DNA from: Chara braunii
Lineage: Eukaryota > Streptophyta > Charophyceae > Charales > Characeae
NCBI GenBank assembly: GCA_003427395.1
Contig: BFEA01000410.1
Location: forward strand, 1,155,740-1,180,475
DNA: 24,736 bases
Direction: 5' to 3'
Every line of letters begins with the position of its first letter. Within the stretch, counting starts at the first letter, position 1. Shown here in pieces: positions 8,697-17,474 of this stretch. A model generated the notes under the pieces. The model did no database searches, was not told the origin of the DNA, and was given only the letters and a program-made list of their open reading frames with translations. The position numbers and the translations under genes were made by a program.

Positions 8697-9107
8697 CGGG
8701 AGTATGGGTTGCTGGATTTTCTGGATCTGTGGTTGTTTTTGTGTGTGCAGGTAAGTAGAAGGATGCTTGCAAAGGAAATTAATAATGCTTAATTAAGAGA
8801 AAGGAAAATGATTGTTTTCCTTTTACTTCTCACGTGCCTGCATGCCAAAAATGATTCATTATTTTGAAAAACGTTAATTTTGTGCGTACCGTAGAATGAA
8901 TTCGAATGAAATATGGCAGATAAGGTCAAATGGACTTAGTTTTTCCCGAGGATTGACCCTTCTATCCTGAAATACCTTATCTACCTGTACCTGTCCAAAT
9001 GATTCTCATTCTCTATAACCTCCGACTCTTTTCGTCCAAGTTATCTTAAGTTTAGAAAACAAGAACAGTTTAAACCTACTTGTGGTGAACACATTCTCTT
9101 TCTTCAG
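8697..9107. other. Stretch without a recognisable gene; possible intron
   Basis: AT-rich relative to its flanks. It contains the possible donor CAG/GTAAGT at 8750/8751 and the possible acceptor TTCTCTTTCTTCAG ending at 9107, so it could be an intron of about 357 bp. Confidence 0.3.
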
Positions 9108-9354
9108 GAAGCATCTGGGGCAGGGGTTCGTTGCTTTAGGAGTCGGCCCTGTTATCGACCCAAAGTGGACCATTTCTACGGGGGGGTACTTTGTCGATTC
9201 GGTGGAGACGGCCCGACTTATAAGATTCGAGTCTTGTGCTCGGGCGAGGAGTACCACAAACCACTCAACACTTCAAGCAACGCACCTGATCAAGAATCAT
9301 TCGCAAAGCAGCCTGTCATCTAAGAAGATTGGGAATTTATGGAAACATGCCTAA
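9108..9354 (+). CDS. Possible exon, hypothetical protein
   Basis: After the acceptor-like TTCTCTTTCTTCAG (ending 9107) a frame stays open for about 81 codons to TAA at 9352-9354. It contains GQGFVALGVGPVIDPKWT and ARLIRFESCARARS. It has a mixed, non-repetitive composition. There is no ATG near the start of the frame, so if real it is a terminal exon or a fragment. No domain is recognised. The minus strand is also open over 9006-9257, so coding is uncertain. Confidence 0.25.
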
Positions 9355-9743
9355 TCTTAGGTCGGCGGTACGATGGAATGAATAATTTTGGCAGCGCATC
9401 TCATCAAGTCTAAACTGCGGCAGTACGACTATCTTGTCGGCTGCATTGAGGTTATTGTCGAAGCCAACTTCCAGTTTGCAGCTCAGTACGATGTTTTGTT
9501 TCATCAATTCCAACCCGGGGTGGTCGGATTTTATTTTGGTTTTGTGTTCGTTGGATGTACCATATGATGATTTGAATGCTTTCAATTGTCATTTTAGATT
9601 GGATATATATTCCTATCGACTACGGTCGATCCCTTTTGATGTAATTATGTGTGGTTGTTATAGCCTTCTTTTTGACTAGTGTCGAAAGGGACTAGGATCG
9701 AGTTGGGAGTTTCACGGTTAGTTGAGACCGTCCTAGTCGACCG
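9355..9743. other. Stretch without a confident gene
   Basis: A minus-strand frame (9337-9585) with protein-like composition, including LNAADKIVVLPQFRLDEMRC, begins only at a TTG codon and has no recognised family. It could be a decayed fragment. Confidence 0.3.
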
Positions 9744-9929
9744 GTGTCCGCTTCGTACTTAGGAGATCAACGCCCTAAGGAACGGATGACGTCCGGGTTC
9801 AATAGGCGTCTTAACCACGCGTACCTATACTACAACGAGCGAGCAAACGCCCTCGGCCGACCCACCTCTGCAATTGCATTCAAAAACTTTTGCACGTGGG
9901 TCGGTAGCTCGGTAGGGATACAACCCTAA
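9744..9929 (+). CDS. Short hypothetical frame
   Basis: A 61-codon frame with no ATG at its beginning (the first ATG codes the Met of KERMTSGF). It contains RLNHAYLYYNERANALGRP and ends at TAA 9927-9929. The composition is plausible for a protein. No family is recognised. The last bases overlap the hairpin at 9924-9951. Confidence 0.2.
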   Translation: MSASYLGDQRPKERMTSGFNRRLNHAYLYYNERANALGRPTSAIAFKNFCTWVGSSVGIQP

Positions 9930-9951
9930 GGGTGATGACAGCCCCTTAGGG
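9924..9951. repeat. Hairpin: 9-bp perfect stem
   Basis: CCCTAAGGG and CCCTTAGGG around a 10-nt loop. The same CCCTAAGG motif also occurs at about 9772. Confidence 0.8.
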
Positions 9952-11041
9952 AAGAAAGCTTATGCCCCGCGGGAACCTATCCTGTCGTAGGGGACCGCAG
10001 GATGTACAGTTGGCGCACCCGGCTAGAGCGGCGAAGGGACGACACAACCACGACCGTCTCGACGACTCGTGGGATTATTTATGCGTCGTTTCTAAGTTGT
10101 CTCCTGATTTTGTTTTTTTTGTTTAAACTCCTGCATGACATGGTCGGGAGGGCTCCTGCCTCTTCGCGAGAAAAGGCGGGGGCCAATGCGCTTGGCAATG
10201 CTTCCCCCTTTTTCTTTTTCTTCTTCTTATATCCCCAAACGGGTTTTACACCAGCACACACGCACACTCGCGCTTGCTTGCTTGCTTCACCACACGCACT
10301 GCCTCAACTAACCTTCACGTGCCACATGTGTATGCATGCACCTTTCTCACGTGTTTGCCTCACTGCGTGCACCCTTTGCTATGGCACCTTCCCTCCTCTC
10401 ACGCGGGCCTCTCTGCACCATGAGCTTCCCATCAGTCGCACGCCTTCCAAGCATGCATGCCTCACTGCTACTGCCCTCTCGTCATCTGCGCACTCTTCTC
10501 TGCATATGTGCCCAACAAATCTATTGCCTGTTTCCCTTCTTTACGTGCTGATTGCCTCCTCTCGTAGCTCTGTTCTCCCCCATGGGCGGAGGGCGCGGTA
10601 TCCCGGCCCTCCTCTGTGCACCAAGTCCTTGCCTGGTGCTAGTCCCTCGCTCTGTTGCTGTGGCTTGTTGAACTGTTATCGGACCTGTTACTATACTGAT
10701 ATATCCAAGTGATGCCTTGGCTTGGACCAACCCTGTTTTAGCGCTCGCCCTCAACAAAAGGGGTGCGCCACAGGACTTCCATTGGTCCACGCAGGCTCGG
10801 CGCCCTGCTGTACAGCAGAGCACTACCGGCCTGTGGTCGTGGTAGCCGCCGGGTTCGCCCTGGGACGCGGAGGTGAAAAGACCGGCTCAGCCTTTTCTAC
10901 TGCGCGCCAAATGCCCTCTAACCAGGTTATGGGTTAGGTGCACAAGGCGGAAGTCACTGTCAGAAGAGAAAAGAAAAGAAAGAAAGAAAAGAAAAATAAT
11001 AAAAACGTCGAGTATGAATTTGTTTTAGTTCGGGGGAAATC
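9952..11041. other. Stretch without a recognisable gene
   Basis: Pyrimidine- and CA-rich on the plus strand from 10200. The frame 10002-10712 is a low-complexity Ser/Leu/Cys/His translation without motifs. 10319-10370 resembles 5285-5327. A perfect 14-bp palindrome, CTGCTGTACAGCAG, is at 10805-10818, and an A/G-rich run at 10966-11000. Confidence 0.4.
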
Positions 11042-11060
11042 CAGTGGCTTTGGGCCACTG
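11042..11060. repeat. Hairpin: 7-bp stem, 5-nt loop
   Basis: CAGTGGC and GCCACTG around TTTGG. Confidence 0.75.
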
Positions 11061-11105
11061 TGACTTTACGTTTTCCCTTTCTTCCATTTTTGTTTTATGA
11101 CTATC

Positions 11106-11108
11106 ATA

Positions 11109-11144
<36 letters not shown>
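11106..11144. repeat. (ATT)n microsatellite
   Basis: About 12 ATT repeats. Confidence 0.95.
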
Positions 11145-11204
11145 GCTTAACTTTCCTATATTTGATTTTCTACCTGTTGGCCTGTCCTTTCGCGGGAAGT
11201 CAAC

Positions 11205-11245
11205 GGTTCGAATTTCGAACCATCTATCTGTGGCCTAAGTAGGCC
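11205..11245. repeat. Two small perfect hairpins
   Basis: 11205-11221: GGTTCGA and TCGAACC around ATT. 11232-11245: GGCCTA and TAGGCC around AG. Confidence 0.75.
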
Positions 11246-11685
11246 GACCCCACGTATACAATCTGTGGGTGGGCTTCGGTCAGGCATCGTGCGGCAGGAC
11301 CTCAAAAGGAGGGCGACCCGCAGCCGCATCGGTAGGGGGCCTATCACCCCTTCATGGAGGGTCATAAGTCCCCTCCTTGCCATCGGACACGGGTACCCAA
11401 CGGGGATAGACCAAGGCTGTACTAAAAAAGGGGAGAAGCGATTGTCGATCTCCCGTTATGGGACCACAGTGCCGAACCCGTTGCCATGTCGTTAGGATCT
11501 GGGACTGTCAAGAGCAAGGCTAGTCCATGATCGACCGATTAAGTTTAGGCAAGTGCGTTATTCTCTGAAAATCATTCGTTTTTTTTACATTATTAGTCAT
11601 TTTAAAGACTGAAAAATTCTTGAAATCGGGTAAGGTATGAAAAGGACTAATCTGAGTCCTTCGTTCAGAACGCAGGGGACAGTCC
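11246..11685. other. Stretch upstream of the TATA box; one imperfect long hairpin
   Basis: 11334-11350 (AGGGGGCCTATCACCCC) pairs imperfectly with 11357-11375 around a 6-nt loop. The palindrome GGGTACCC is at 11391-11398. The rest shows no gene and is AT-rich at 11575-11625. Confidence 0.5.
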
Positions 11686-11694
11686 TATAAAAGG
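11686..11694 (+). promoter_or_regulatory. TATA box
   Basis: TATAAAAGG is a full TATA consensus. A start site 25-32 bases downstream would fall near 11716-11725, leaving a leader of about 120 bases before the ATG at 11842. It faces a run of same-strand frames. Confidence 0.55.
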
Positions 11695-11841
11695 GAGAGG
11701 GAGTTGAGATATCGTCCGCGGCTAGTCGCCTAATGGTATACAGTTTGTACTGCGAGTTCCGATGGGGAGTGGTCTGCTATAGGAAGTCGACAGTCTAGTG
11801 TTGTGCTATCTATCAAGCGGGGCTGGCTATCCTGAGTGGCA

Positions 11842-12420
11842 ATGGCACTACACGGCTATACTGTTGGCGGGCACACGGTGCGCTGGGTTCCAGTGTCGGG
11901 TGAAGGCCCTCAGATCACTACGGTCCTGAACTATGACGGGGGAGAGGTAGTCCGACTGAAGGTCTGCATAGAAGGGGGGAGAGAGGAAGAGATGCGAGGT
12001 GACCAGAGGCTGCAAGCTGCCATTTCCGAAGCACGCGACAGAGCGGAGCGGAGGTGCAGGCGAGACGGGGTGACCGTGGGTTTGAGGGTGTCGGTCATCT
12101 ATCACGAGGCCGAGTCATCGACTGGGACCGAGACAAGGGAGGAACAACACAACGAGAGAGACTCAGGTGGGGAGAGCAAAATGAGTGAGGCAGACCGAGA
12201 GACGGACCTCAGGTCCTGGATCAGGCCAGGCGAGCTCCAGAGACACCACCGAGCCGCGGAGCCGGTGGAAAAGGGACCCGAGGCCAGCTCACGAGAGCTG
12301 ACGCCCAGAGGCCGCGGGACGGGTGGAAAACAGAGTAAGGGAAAAAGACGGGTCTTAGAACACGCGGGAGAGAGTGTGAACACGACGAAACCCAAAGCAA
12401 GAGGGATGAGGCAAGCGTAG
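11842..12420 (+). CDS. Hypothetical protein (192 aa): folded N-terminal half, charged disordered tail
   Basis: ATG 11842 has a favourable context (G at -3, G at +4) and lies about 150 bases after the TATA box. Residues 1-90 look folded: YTVGGHTVRWVPVSG, a predicted strand EVVRLKVCI (35-43), a highly charged helix (about 48-75) and a second strand LRVSVIYH (81-88). From about residue 90 on, the sequence is rich in Glu, Arg, Gly and Ser and probably disordered, ending in basic KGKRR-type motifs. The strand-helix-strand order and the E-V/I-V-R-L-K start resemble the two paralogous frames at 16146 and 16987, which suggests a distant relationship. A diverged copy of the tail (GESV..TKP) recurs downstream at about 12659-12868. 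Function unknown. No nucleic-acid-binding, protease or polymerase motif was seen. Confidence 0.5.
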   Translation: MALHGYTVGGHTVRWVPVSGEGPQITTVLNYDGGEVVRLKVCIEGGREEEMRGDQRLQAAISEARDRAERRCRRDGVTVGLRVSVIYHEAESSTGTETREEQHNERDSGGESKMSEADRETDLRSWIRPGELQRHHRAAEPVEKGPEASSRELTPRGRGTGGKQSKGKRRVLEHAGESVNTTKPKARGMRQA

Positions 12421-13252
12421 TGGAAGAGGGAACTTGCGATGACACGAGGCAGCCCGAGGAGATATGGGGAGTCAACAAATGTGGGCGAGTTGCAGGCACA
12501 GACGAGTGAACTCGTGAGATGCTGTTGACGTCAACCATAGCCTCAGCGTTCGCACTCAAGGCTTGGAGTCTGCAGAGCCTGTAGAGAGAGATCTGGAGGT
12601 CAATGTGTAGTTGTTCTGAGAAACGGGGAGTGAGCTACGGGGCAGCTAAGCAGATACATTGGTGACACGTGGCACGGCCCGGAGAGAAAGACGTCGGTCA
12701 GCTAGAAGGGGAGAGAGTGTGAGCGTTACGAAACCTGAAAGTGGGGAGGCAGGGGCAGTAGCACGAGCACACACGCGACAGGTGGCGTGGCCTGAAAACG
12801 AGAAGGCGGTCAACGGAAAGAGGGAGAGAAGTAAGCCGGGGACGCGCGAGCTTGCGGAACGCACCTGACGTCAACCGATTTTGAGTGAGCTGCGTGACGT
12901 CTTATGGGGTGCCCACGGAACTGAGAGATGAGTGACACGTGGCGGTCAAGAGGGGCGAGTAGAAGGCGGGACTAAGCCCAAGGCAAGTACGCGTGCACAC
13001 GAGGCGATACGTGGAAGGTCTGAGGGCAGTAAGATGGGAGGCGAGTGAGACAAAGGTCCGCAAAAGCAGTTGATGTTAAACGCTACTTGGGTGCTTGGGT
13101 AAAGCGAGTGAGCCTACTGCTGTTGTCAGGGAGGAGACAGCGGAGAAGACAGAACGAGAGAGAGAGAGAGAGGGAGATGGGAGAGGGGCGCGAGCGACTA
13201 ATCAAGAAAAGAGCGCGTGAATGATCTGATCAGCAATTCTTGGTGTTTGCAG
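12421..13252. other. Degenerate repeats with ABRE/CRE-like palindromes
   Basis: Purine-rich DNA in which parts of the preceding gene's tail recur: GGGAGAGAGTGTGA at 12366 recurs at 12708, 342 bp on. ACACGTGGC (ABRE/G-box core) occurs at 12665-12673 and 12935-12943. TGACGTCA-type sites (bZIP/CRE core) are at 12524-12535, as the perfect 12-bp palindrome GTTGACGTCAAC, and at 12866, with TGACGTC at 12895. These are known bZIP target motifs in plants. Whether they act here is inference. A short (GA)n lies at 13156-13171. The frame 12659-12868 is a relic of the tail, not a separate gene. Confidence 0.5.
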
Positions 13253-13543
13253 TTCCAAGAGGGAGATAGTCTAGGCTACGGTGATAGCGTAGCGCTGCAT
13301 ATGGGCGGAGGAGGTCAGACTTTGCATCCACGAATAGGGAGCTGGTCGATCGGCTCAGAAGACTCGGTGATGTTTGGTTGGTTGGAGTCTTGTCTTATTG
13401 AAGATGGCAAGTCCCTAGAGTTGGGCATGACCAGATGTAACTTTGACCATTGGTGTCTCTGGACGGGACGTGTGGCAAGAGAGGGTCGTTACGCTTCTTC
13501 CATCCTATTCTTGGGTAGTGTGTCATTCTCCATCGCTACATGA
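13253..13543 (+). CDS. Possible exon, hypothetical protein (about 96 codons)
   Basis: A frame open from 13217 to TGA 13541-13543 has no ATG at its start. Just inside it, TTCTTGGTGTTTGCAG ending at 13252 is a good 3' splice site with a branch-point-like CTGATC 27 bases upstream, so I take 13253 as the exon start. The sequence (GDSLGYGDSVALHMGGGGQT, then DSVMFGWLESCLIEDGKSLE, then NFDHWCLWTG) is varied, Trp- and Cys-containing and protein-like. No known domain. It is the second frame of the same-strand series. Confidence 0.35.
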   Translation, partial: FQEGDSLGYGDSVALHMGGGGQTLHPRIGSWSIGSEDSVMFGWLESCLIEDGKSLELGMTRCNFDHWCLWTGRVAREGRYASSILFLGSVSFSIAT

Positions 13544-14403
13544 AGATTAGCAAGAAAGGAATGCTGGCTGGAAATTGGGCCTGTGTGTAGCCTTAGAGAG
13601 GAGAGGGAGTGTACTCGTGAGTAGACATGTAAGGTAACCTGTACAAAAGGGGGTCAGGTGACATCGCTCGCCAATGCGCGCAACATGATCTTCACTGAAG
13701 GTCTTAGGACGATCGTAGTGCTCTATCGCCCGATTCCAGCTGCCATGCGTGAGGCATGCATTACGACCCATCGTCTTGTTAAGTCCAGCTAGGATGAGAT
13801 GTTGGCAGGGATTGGACCCCGCATGTGATTCGGTCAGGAGAGTTGTGGCCTCGCGAAAACGTGCGTGAACCAGACATGTGAGACCGGCTTGCTGACGTCG
13901 CCTTTGCAGACCCCAAGCGGCAGGAACATGCAATTATAGGGCTATCGATTTAAAAGAGGCGCACGATATACGAGGCCGACGAGATGGGTGCGGGCTTTTG
14001 ATAGTGACTGTGGTAGTGGTCTGTGCACATGCGAATGCCCTACTGCTGACACCGGCCATCAGACTGTTTGAGTGAGTGCGGAATGGAAGGGTCTGATTTC
14101 CTGAACGCGGAATGGTATCGGCTTAAAAACATGTTCATTAAGGAGGAATGTTGCATGAGGTCTTAGGGTTCTTGGCTCTGCAGAGTTTGACTGACAGGTA
14201 ACCCTTGGTCGGGGGACTTTAGTGACCAATCAGGTGACTTGCGAATGGACCAACCAGATATGGGATTATCCTCTCTTGAATGATTATCACTTATGCTTGC
14301 TTATTCTTGCTATCTCATTCTGGTCGTTTCATCTCCTCCTTTTAGCTAATGAGTTTTCTGCAGTTTGAATCTCTTCTGATAACTCTCATGTGTTTCTCGT
14401 CAG
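13544..14403. other. Stretch without a confident gene; possible intron at 14201-14403
   Basis: A minus-strand frame (13547-13933) exists but has no recognisable features. On the plus strand, GACAG/GTAACC at 14200/14201 and TTTCTCGTCAG ending at 14403 could bound a 203-bp AT-richer intron with a pyrimidine-rich 3' part. CAAT-like and T-rich DNA lies between. Confidence 0.3.
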
Positions 14404-14673
14404 GATGAGAGCTGGTGATACAACGCTCTGATTGAGGCTGGTGAGCTTGATGATATGAGTTGGACCTCTTACGCTTATTCACCAAGCTCTAGCCTACTAG
14501 TCCAGGAGTTGTATCAAGCTTATGTCTCATCACTGGAGGGAGTCGCTCTGTGTCGGGTGAATGATACTCTAAGAGCCTCCTTTCCAGTTCATGGGTGTCT
14601 CCCCATGAGTGGGAAGAAGTCCTTAACGAAGGTCGCATATCTTCTCGCAAAGTTTTTATTTGACGGGGATTAG
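14404..14673 (+). pseudogene. Possible exon or decayed gene with one in-frame TGA
   Basis: From the acceptor-like CAG ending at 14403, one frame reads DESW, then TGA (14416-14418), then YNALIEAGELDDMSWTSYAY and on to TAG at 14671-14673, near AYLLAKFLFDGD. It is about 89 codons with a single stop. Sequence on both sides of the stop reads like one protein, so a nonsense mutation is plausible. If translation instead starts at the ATG at 14455 the product is 72 aa, with a fair SLLVQELYQAYVSSLE helix. No domain is known. It is the third frame of the same-strand series. Confidence 0.35.
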
Positions 14674-16124
14674 TTGCATGTGATGAAGGTGACCGGACTG
14701 CAAATAAGTCCCCCAAATCCTCCTACTTTCCTATAACCTCTCACGAGTCGATCGAAATAAGGAACGAAAAGTATGAAGAACGGAAATGTCAGACCACACT
14801 GAGTGAGTAGACGCTACAAAGCAAAGTGACGTGCTTGAGTGTCCGAGAAGGAGTTGACTGTAGCAAGTATCAAGTGAGTGTTGGCAGTACTCAGTGTTGA
14901 GCGGAGCTAACACTCTGTTTGCTGATCGTCGCTTCTACTCGTCGCGTGAGAGTGAGTCACTCTGGTAACTTCAGGGGAGGAATACGATCTCGAGGAAATT
15001 CCTAAGTGATGAACAAGTAATGTACTAAGTGATGAACGGACAATGCATAGATGCCATTACACGGGGGATGATGTTATAATGTCTACTTTGACTAGTGGCC
15101 AGGAGAGGGCTGTTGCAGGAAAACGGCAAATGAAGAGGGGTCTCTAAAATCTGAGTCTGTTTAAAAATTTGAGTCAACCACGAAACTACACGTCTAAACT
15201 CTTGCAATCTCCCTGTAGAACCTGGGCAGTGGAATGGGTCCTCGGTTGAGAGAGACGGTGTAACTGAAGCGGCTAACTAAAAGTACCACTTCCAGTTAAC
15301 AGTGAAGATTCAGGGTATGTGTTATTGTCTCGTTTTAACCGGAGGGTAATGCCCTGAGAATACCTCCCTTTGGTTACCCCGCTCCGGTTTTTCCAACCCT
15401 CGTTCATTGCTGATGATCAAAGGGGCATATGGAAAGCACTTGAAACTAGGACAGGGCCTAGCAAGAGAGTGACTACTGAGTGACATGTCGGGCCAAGACG
15501 GCTGATCAGCAGAAAACTAGTCACCCAGCTCAGGGACAACAGCAAAACTTCATCAAAGAGAAGTTGTGACATCAGCTGCAATTGACTGTGCTCCAGCTAA
15601 ACTTGTGCCTCACATGAATAGACAATGTACTGGTTAGGTAACCTGCGATCGATCGGGGACTTTTAGTAGACTACCGATAATCGCTGCAGGGAACCTGTTG
15701 AGAGCTTCGGGTATGAGCTCAATACTGGGTCCGAGTGGCGCATCCTCAACCAGGAATATTAACACAGATAACCTGGACTCAACAGTGTCTAGGCATTACA
15801 CGTCGTCAAGCCTTTTCTAGCCCTGGTACAGAAAAGGGAACATGAACAACTCTAATACCCTGACGATGCTGATTTCCCCAAAAGTTCAAAACAACGTGTA
15901 GCTCACAATCTAATACCTACGAAAGACTGCTTGTGAGACTGGTACAGCAAACGTTTCCCTACAGAGAGCCTGACTACCTCTACAGTCTACTGTTTAGCTG
16001 AAAGCCTCGGTGATAAGTTATATCCATTTAAGCCTGACAGATCAGAACTTGGGAGTGATTGTTTTCCCTCCGGGTGTTAAGGCACTTCAGGACCACTTGC
16101 AGTTTTGCTTACTCTCTCTCCCAG
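14674..16124. other. Longest gene-free stretch in the putative unit
   Basis: No plus-strand frame of note. A 23-bp imperfect duplication (CTAAGTGATGAAC...) lies at 15002-15047. A hairpin at 15337-15389 has arms AACCGGAG and CTCCGGTT continued by GGTAA/TTACC with a small bulge. The stretch ends in a good acceptor-like tract, TTTGCTTACTCTCTCTCCCAG, at 16104-16124, so part of it could be an intron. Confidence 0.45.
15337..15389. repeat. Hairpin: 8-bp plus 5-bp stem, about 24-nt loop
   Basis: AACCGGAG(GGTAA) pairs with (TTACC)CCGCTCCGGTT, with three unpaired bases on the right. Confidence 0.7.
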
Positions 16125-16145
16125 AATCCAAAGAGTAGAGAAACC

Positions 16146-16391
16146 ATGAAAGACAATGAGATCCTAGTGCTAAAATGCGAGGTTACTATGAACAAACACA
16201 AGAACTGGGAGTCAGAGGCAATTGCATGTATGGAAATTCAGAGGATGATCCATAGAGAAGGTGCAGTTCAAAAGGCAGCCGGAAAAAAGTACATAGAGTA
16301 TGCGGTCTACTTTAGCGGCAGTGATGGCAGAGTACACAGCATTGGCTCGTCGCTAGAGGCTGTGGAACAGGCCGAAGCAAAGCTCCAGTGA
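16146..16391 (+). CDS. Small paralogous protein A (81 aa)
   Basis: ATG 16146 (A at -3) opens 81 codons ending CAG TGA at 16386-16391. Predicted layout: strand EILVLKCEV (5-13), a long helix (about 20-45), strand IEYAVYF (50-56), a DGR turn (60-62), a short strand and a terminal helix EAVEQAEAKL (71-80). It aligns without a gap to the frame at 16987. Shared at identical positions are D3, I6, C11, W21, A25, Q32, E38, A40, I50-E51-Y52, Y55, S68-S69, E74 and A76. This is the best evidence that both frames are real and of common origin. A polypyrimidine acceptor precedes it (exon start 16125). The stop lies inside GTGAGT, a strong donor sequence, so this could also be an internal exon with its splice site over the stop. 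Function unknown. Small size and an alpha/beta layout would suit an RNA- or protein-binding domain, but no signature supports that. Confidence 0.6.
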   Translation: MKDNEILVLKCEVTMNKHKNWESEAIACMEIQRMIHREGAVQKAAGKKYIEYAVYFSGSDGRVHSIGSSLEAVEQAEAKLQ

Positions 16392-16986
16392 GTCTGGTTA
16401 TCCTGGTGGCACAGATTCCCAGAACAAAGCTCAGAGCAGTTTAACAGTACTTAGACCGTTTTTCAGCGCTCAGTACGGTACTCAAGACAGTCCTCGGAAC
16501 AGCATTCTGGACTGTACTCCGAACTGTATTCAGAACAGTATTCAGAGTAGAGTTCAGAACGACTCTGGGAAGAGTATTCAGAACAACATTCTACAGTGAT
16601 TCAACCACCACTGAGTCTGTATTTAATTTGCAAACAGTCAAGTCGAACGGCAAAGGACACTCATTGGCAAGCAACAGTTGACCCAATCAACGGCTTACAT
16701 CTTTCTGCCGGCAAATTCAGCATTCTCCAGTTTCCCCAATCAGTTGTCACTCAGCAACGTTCACGTCATGATCAGTAACCAGATCAACATCTAATCAGCT
16801 TTCAGTCGATAAATCTCAGCAGCATTCAGTTCGTGATCAGCAAACAGAAGCGGCAATCAGAAGGCGGCAATCTCAACAACAATCAGTAAATGGCAACCAG
16901 CTGAGTAGTTAGAAACAACACTTCAGGGCGGCAATCTCAGCAGCAGTAGCCAACTGGTAACCAAACAGCGAAAACTCAGGGGAGAA
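16392..16986. other. Linker with degenerate CAGAAC and AATCTCAGCAGC repeats
   Basis: 16430-16600: a degenerate minisatellite of about 11-12 bp around CAGAACAGTATT. 16806-16975: three copies of about 60 bp beginning near AATCTCAGCAGC (16812, 16869, 16933), the last two preceded by GGCGGC. The frame 16596-16778 has no recognisable features. Confidence 0.6.
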
Positions 16987-17238
16987 ATGGGTGATAGTGA
17001 CATTATAAGGGTGGCATGTTCACTGCGTCAGGGCACGTCAGAGGACTGGAGGGAGAGCGCAGTGGAAGAATACAATCAGCAGACAATCATGATGATGGAG
17101 CATGCTTTGATGCTGGTAAGGGACCACACCCGTATTGAGTACACTTATTATCTGCATGACAAAAGCAGAAAGTTGTGCGCTACTATTTCCTCCGTGAGCA
17201 CTATTGAGGAAGCAAGGACTGTTGGCAGCCGTCAGTGA
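16987..17238 (+). CDS. Small paralogous protein B (83 aa)
   Basis: ATG 16987 has a good context (G at -3, G at +4). There are 83 codons, ending CAG TGA at 17233-17238, again inside a donor-like GTGAGC. Layout as in protein A: strand DIIRVACSL (5-13), W21, helix about 22-45 (Met-rich), strand IEYTYYL (50-56), a DKSRK turn, strand CATISS (64-69) and a terminal segment TIEEA (72-76). About 17 of the first 81 positions are identical to protein A without any gap, and most other core positions are conservative (V13/L13, I26/V26, F56/L56). The 595-bp linker between A and B and the linker after B both carry ATCAGT-type repeats, as if gene and linker were duplicated together. Function unknown. Confidence 0.6.
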   Translation: MGDSDIIRVACSLRQGTSEDWRESAVEEYNQQTIMMMEHALMLVRDHTRIEYTYYLHDKSRKLCATISSVSTIEEARTVGSRQ

Positions 17239-17474
17239 GCGTTTTGGCTCTGAACAAGAACTGCTCACTTGTCCGGACACTCAACAATCATCAGCAATCA
17301 GTTATTAGTGATCAGTTGTTAGTAATCAGTTTTCAGCAATCAGTTTCCTGCAATTAGTTTGGTAATCAGTCCTCCGAGACCATCGGGTCAGCTTGTACTG
17401 GCGAGAGTACTCATGAGCACAGTTCAGCCTACGCCGGTCAGTGAGTCAGTGCTGGCCAACCTCAGCCGGATCTC
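17239..17474. repeat. Linker with AATCAGTT repeats
   Basis: 17281-17370 holds about eight degenerate copies of a 10-bp unit around AATCAGTT. A third CAGTGAG lies at 17438-17444. Confidence 0.65.

Noticed and set aside
10002-10712. 236-aa plus-strand frame
   Set aside because: A Ser/Cys/Leu/His-rich translation of pyrimidine- and CA-rich repeats; part of it matches a dispersed noncoding repeat.
11723-11765. TAGTCGCCTAATGGT...GAGTTCCGATGGGG resembling tRNA boxes
   Set aside because: The spacing is about 10 bases too short, there is no cloverleaf, and it lies where the leader after the TATA box would be.
13547-13933. 128-aa minus-strand frame inside the plus-strand series
   Set aside because: No motif, opposite strand to all neighbours, and no supporting splice or start context.
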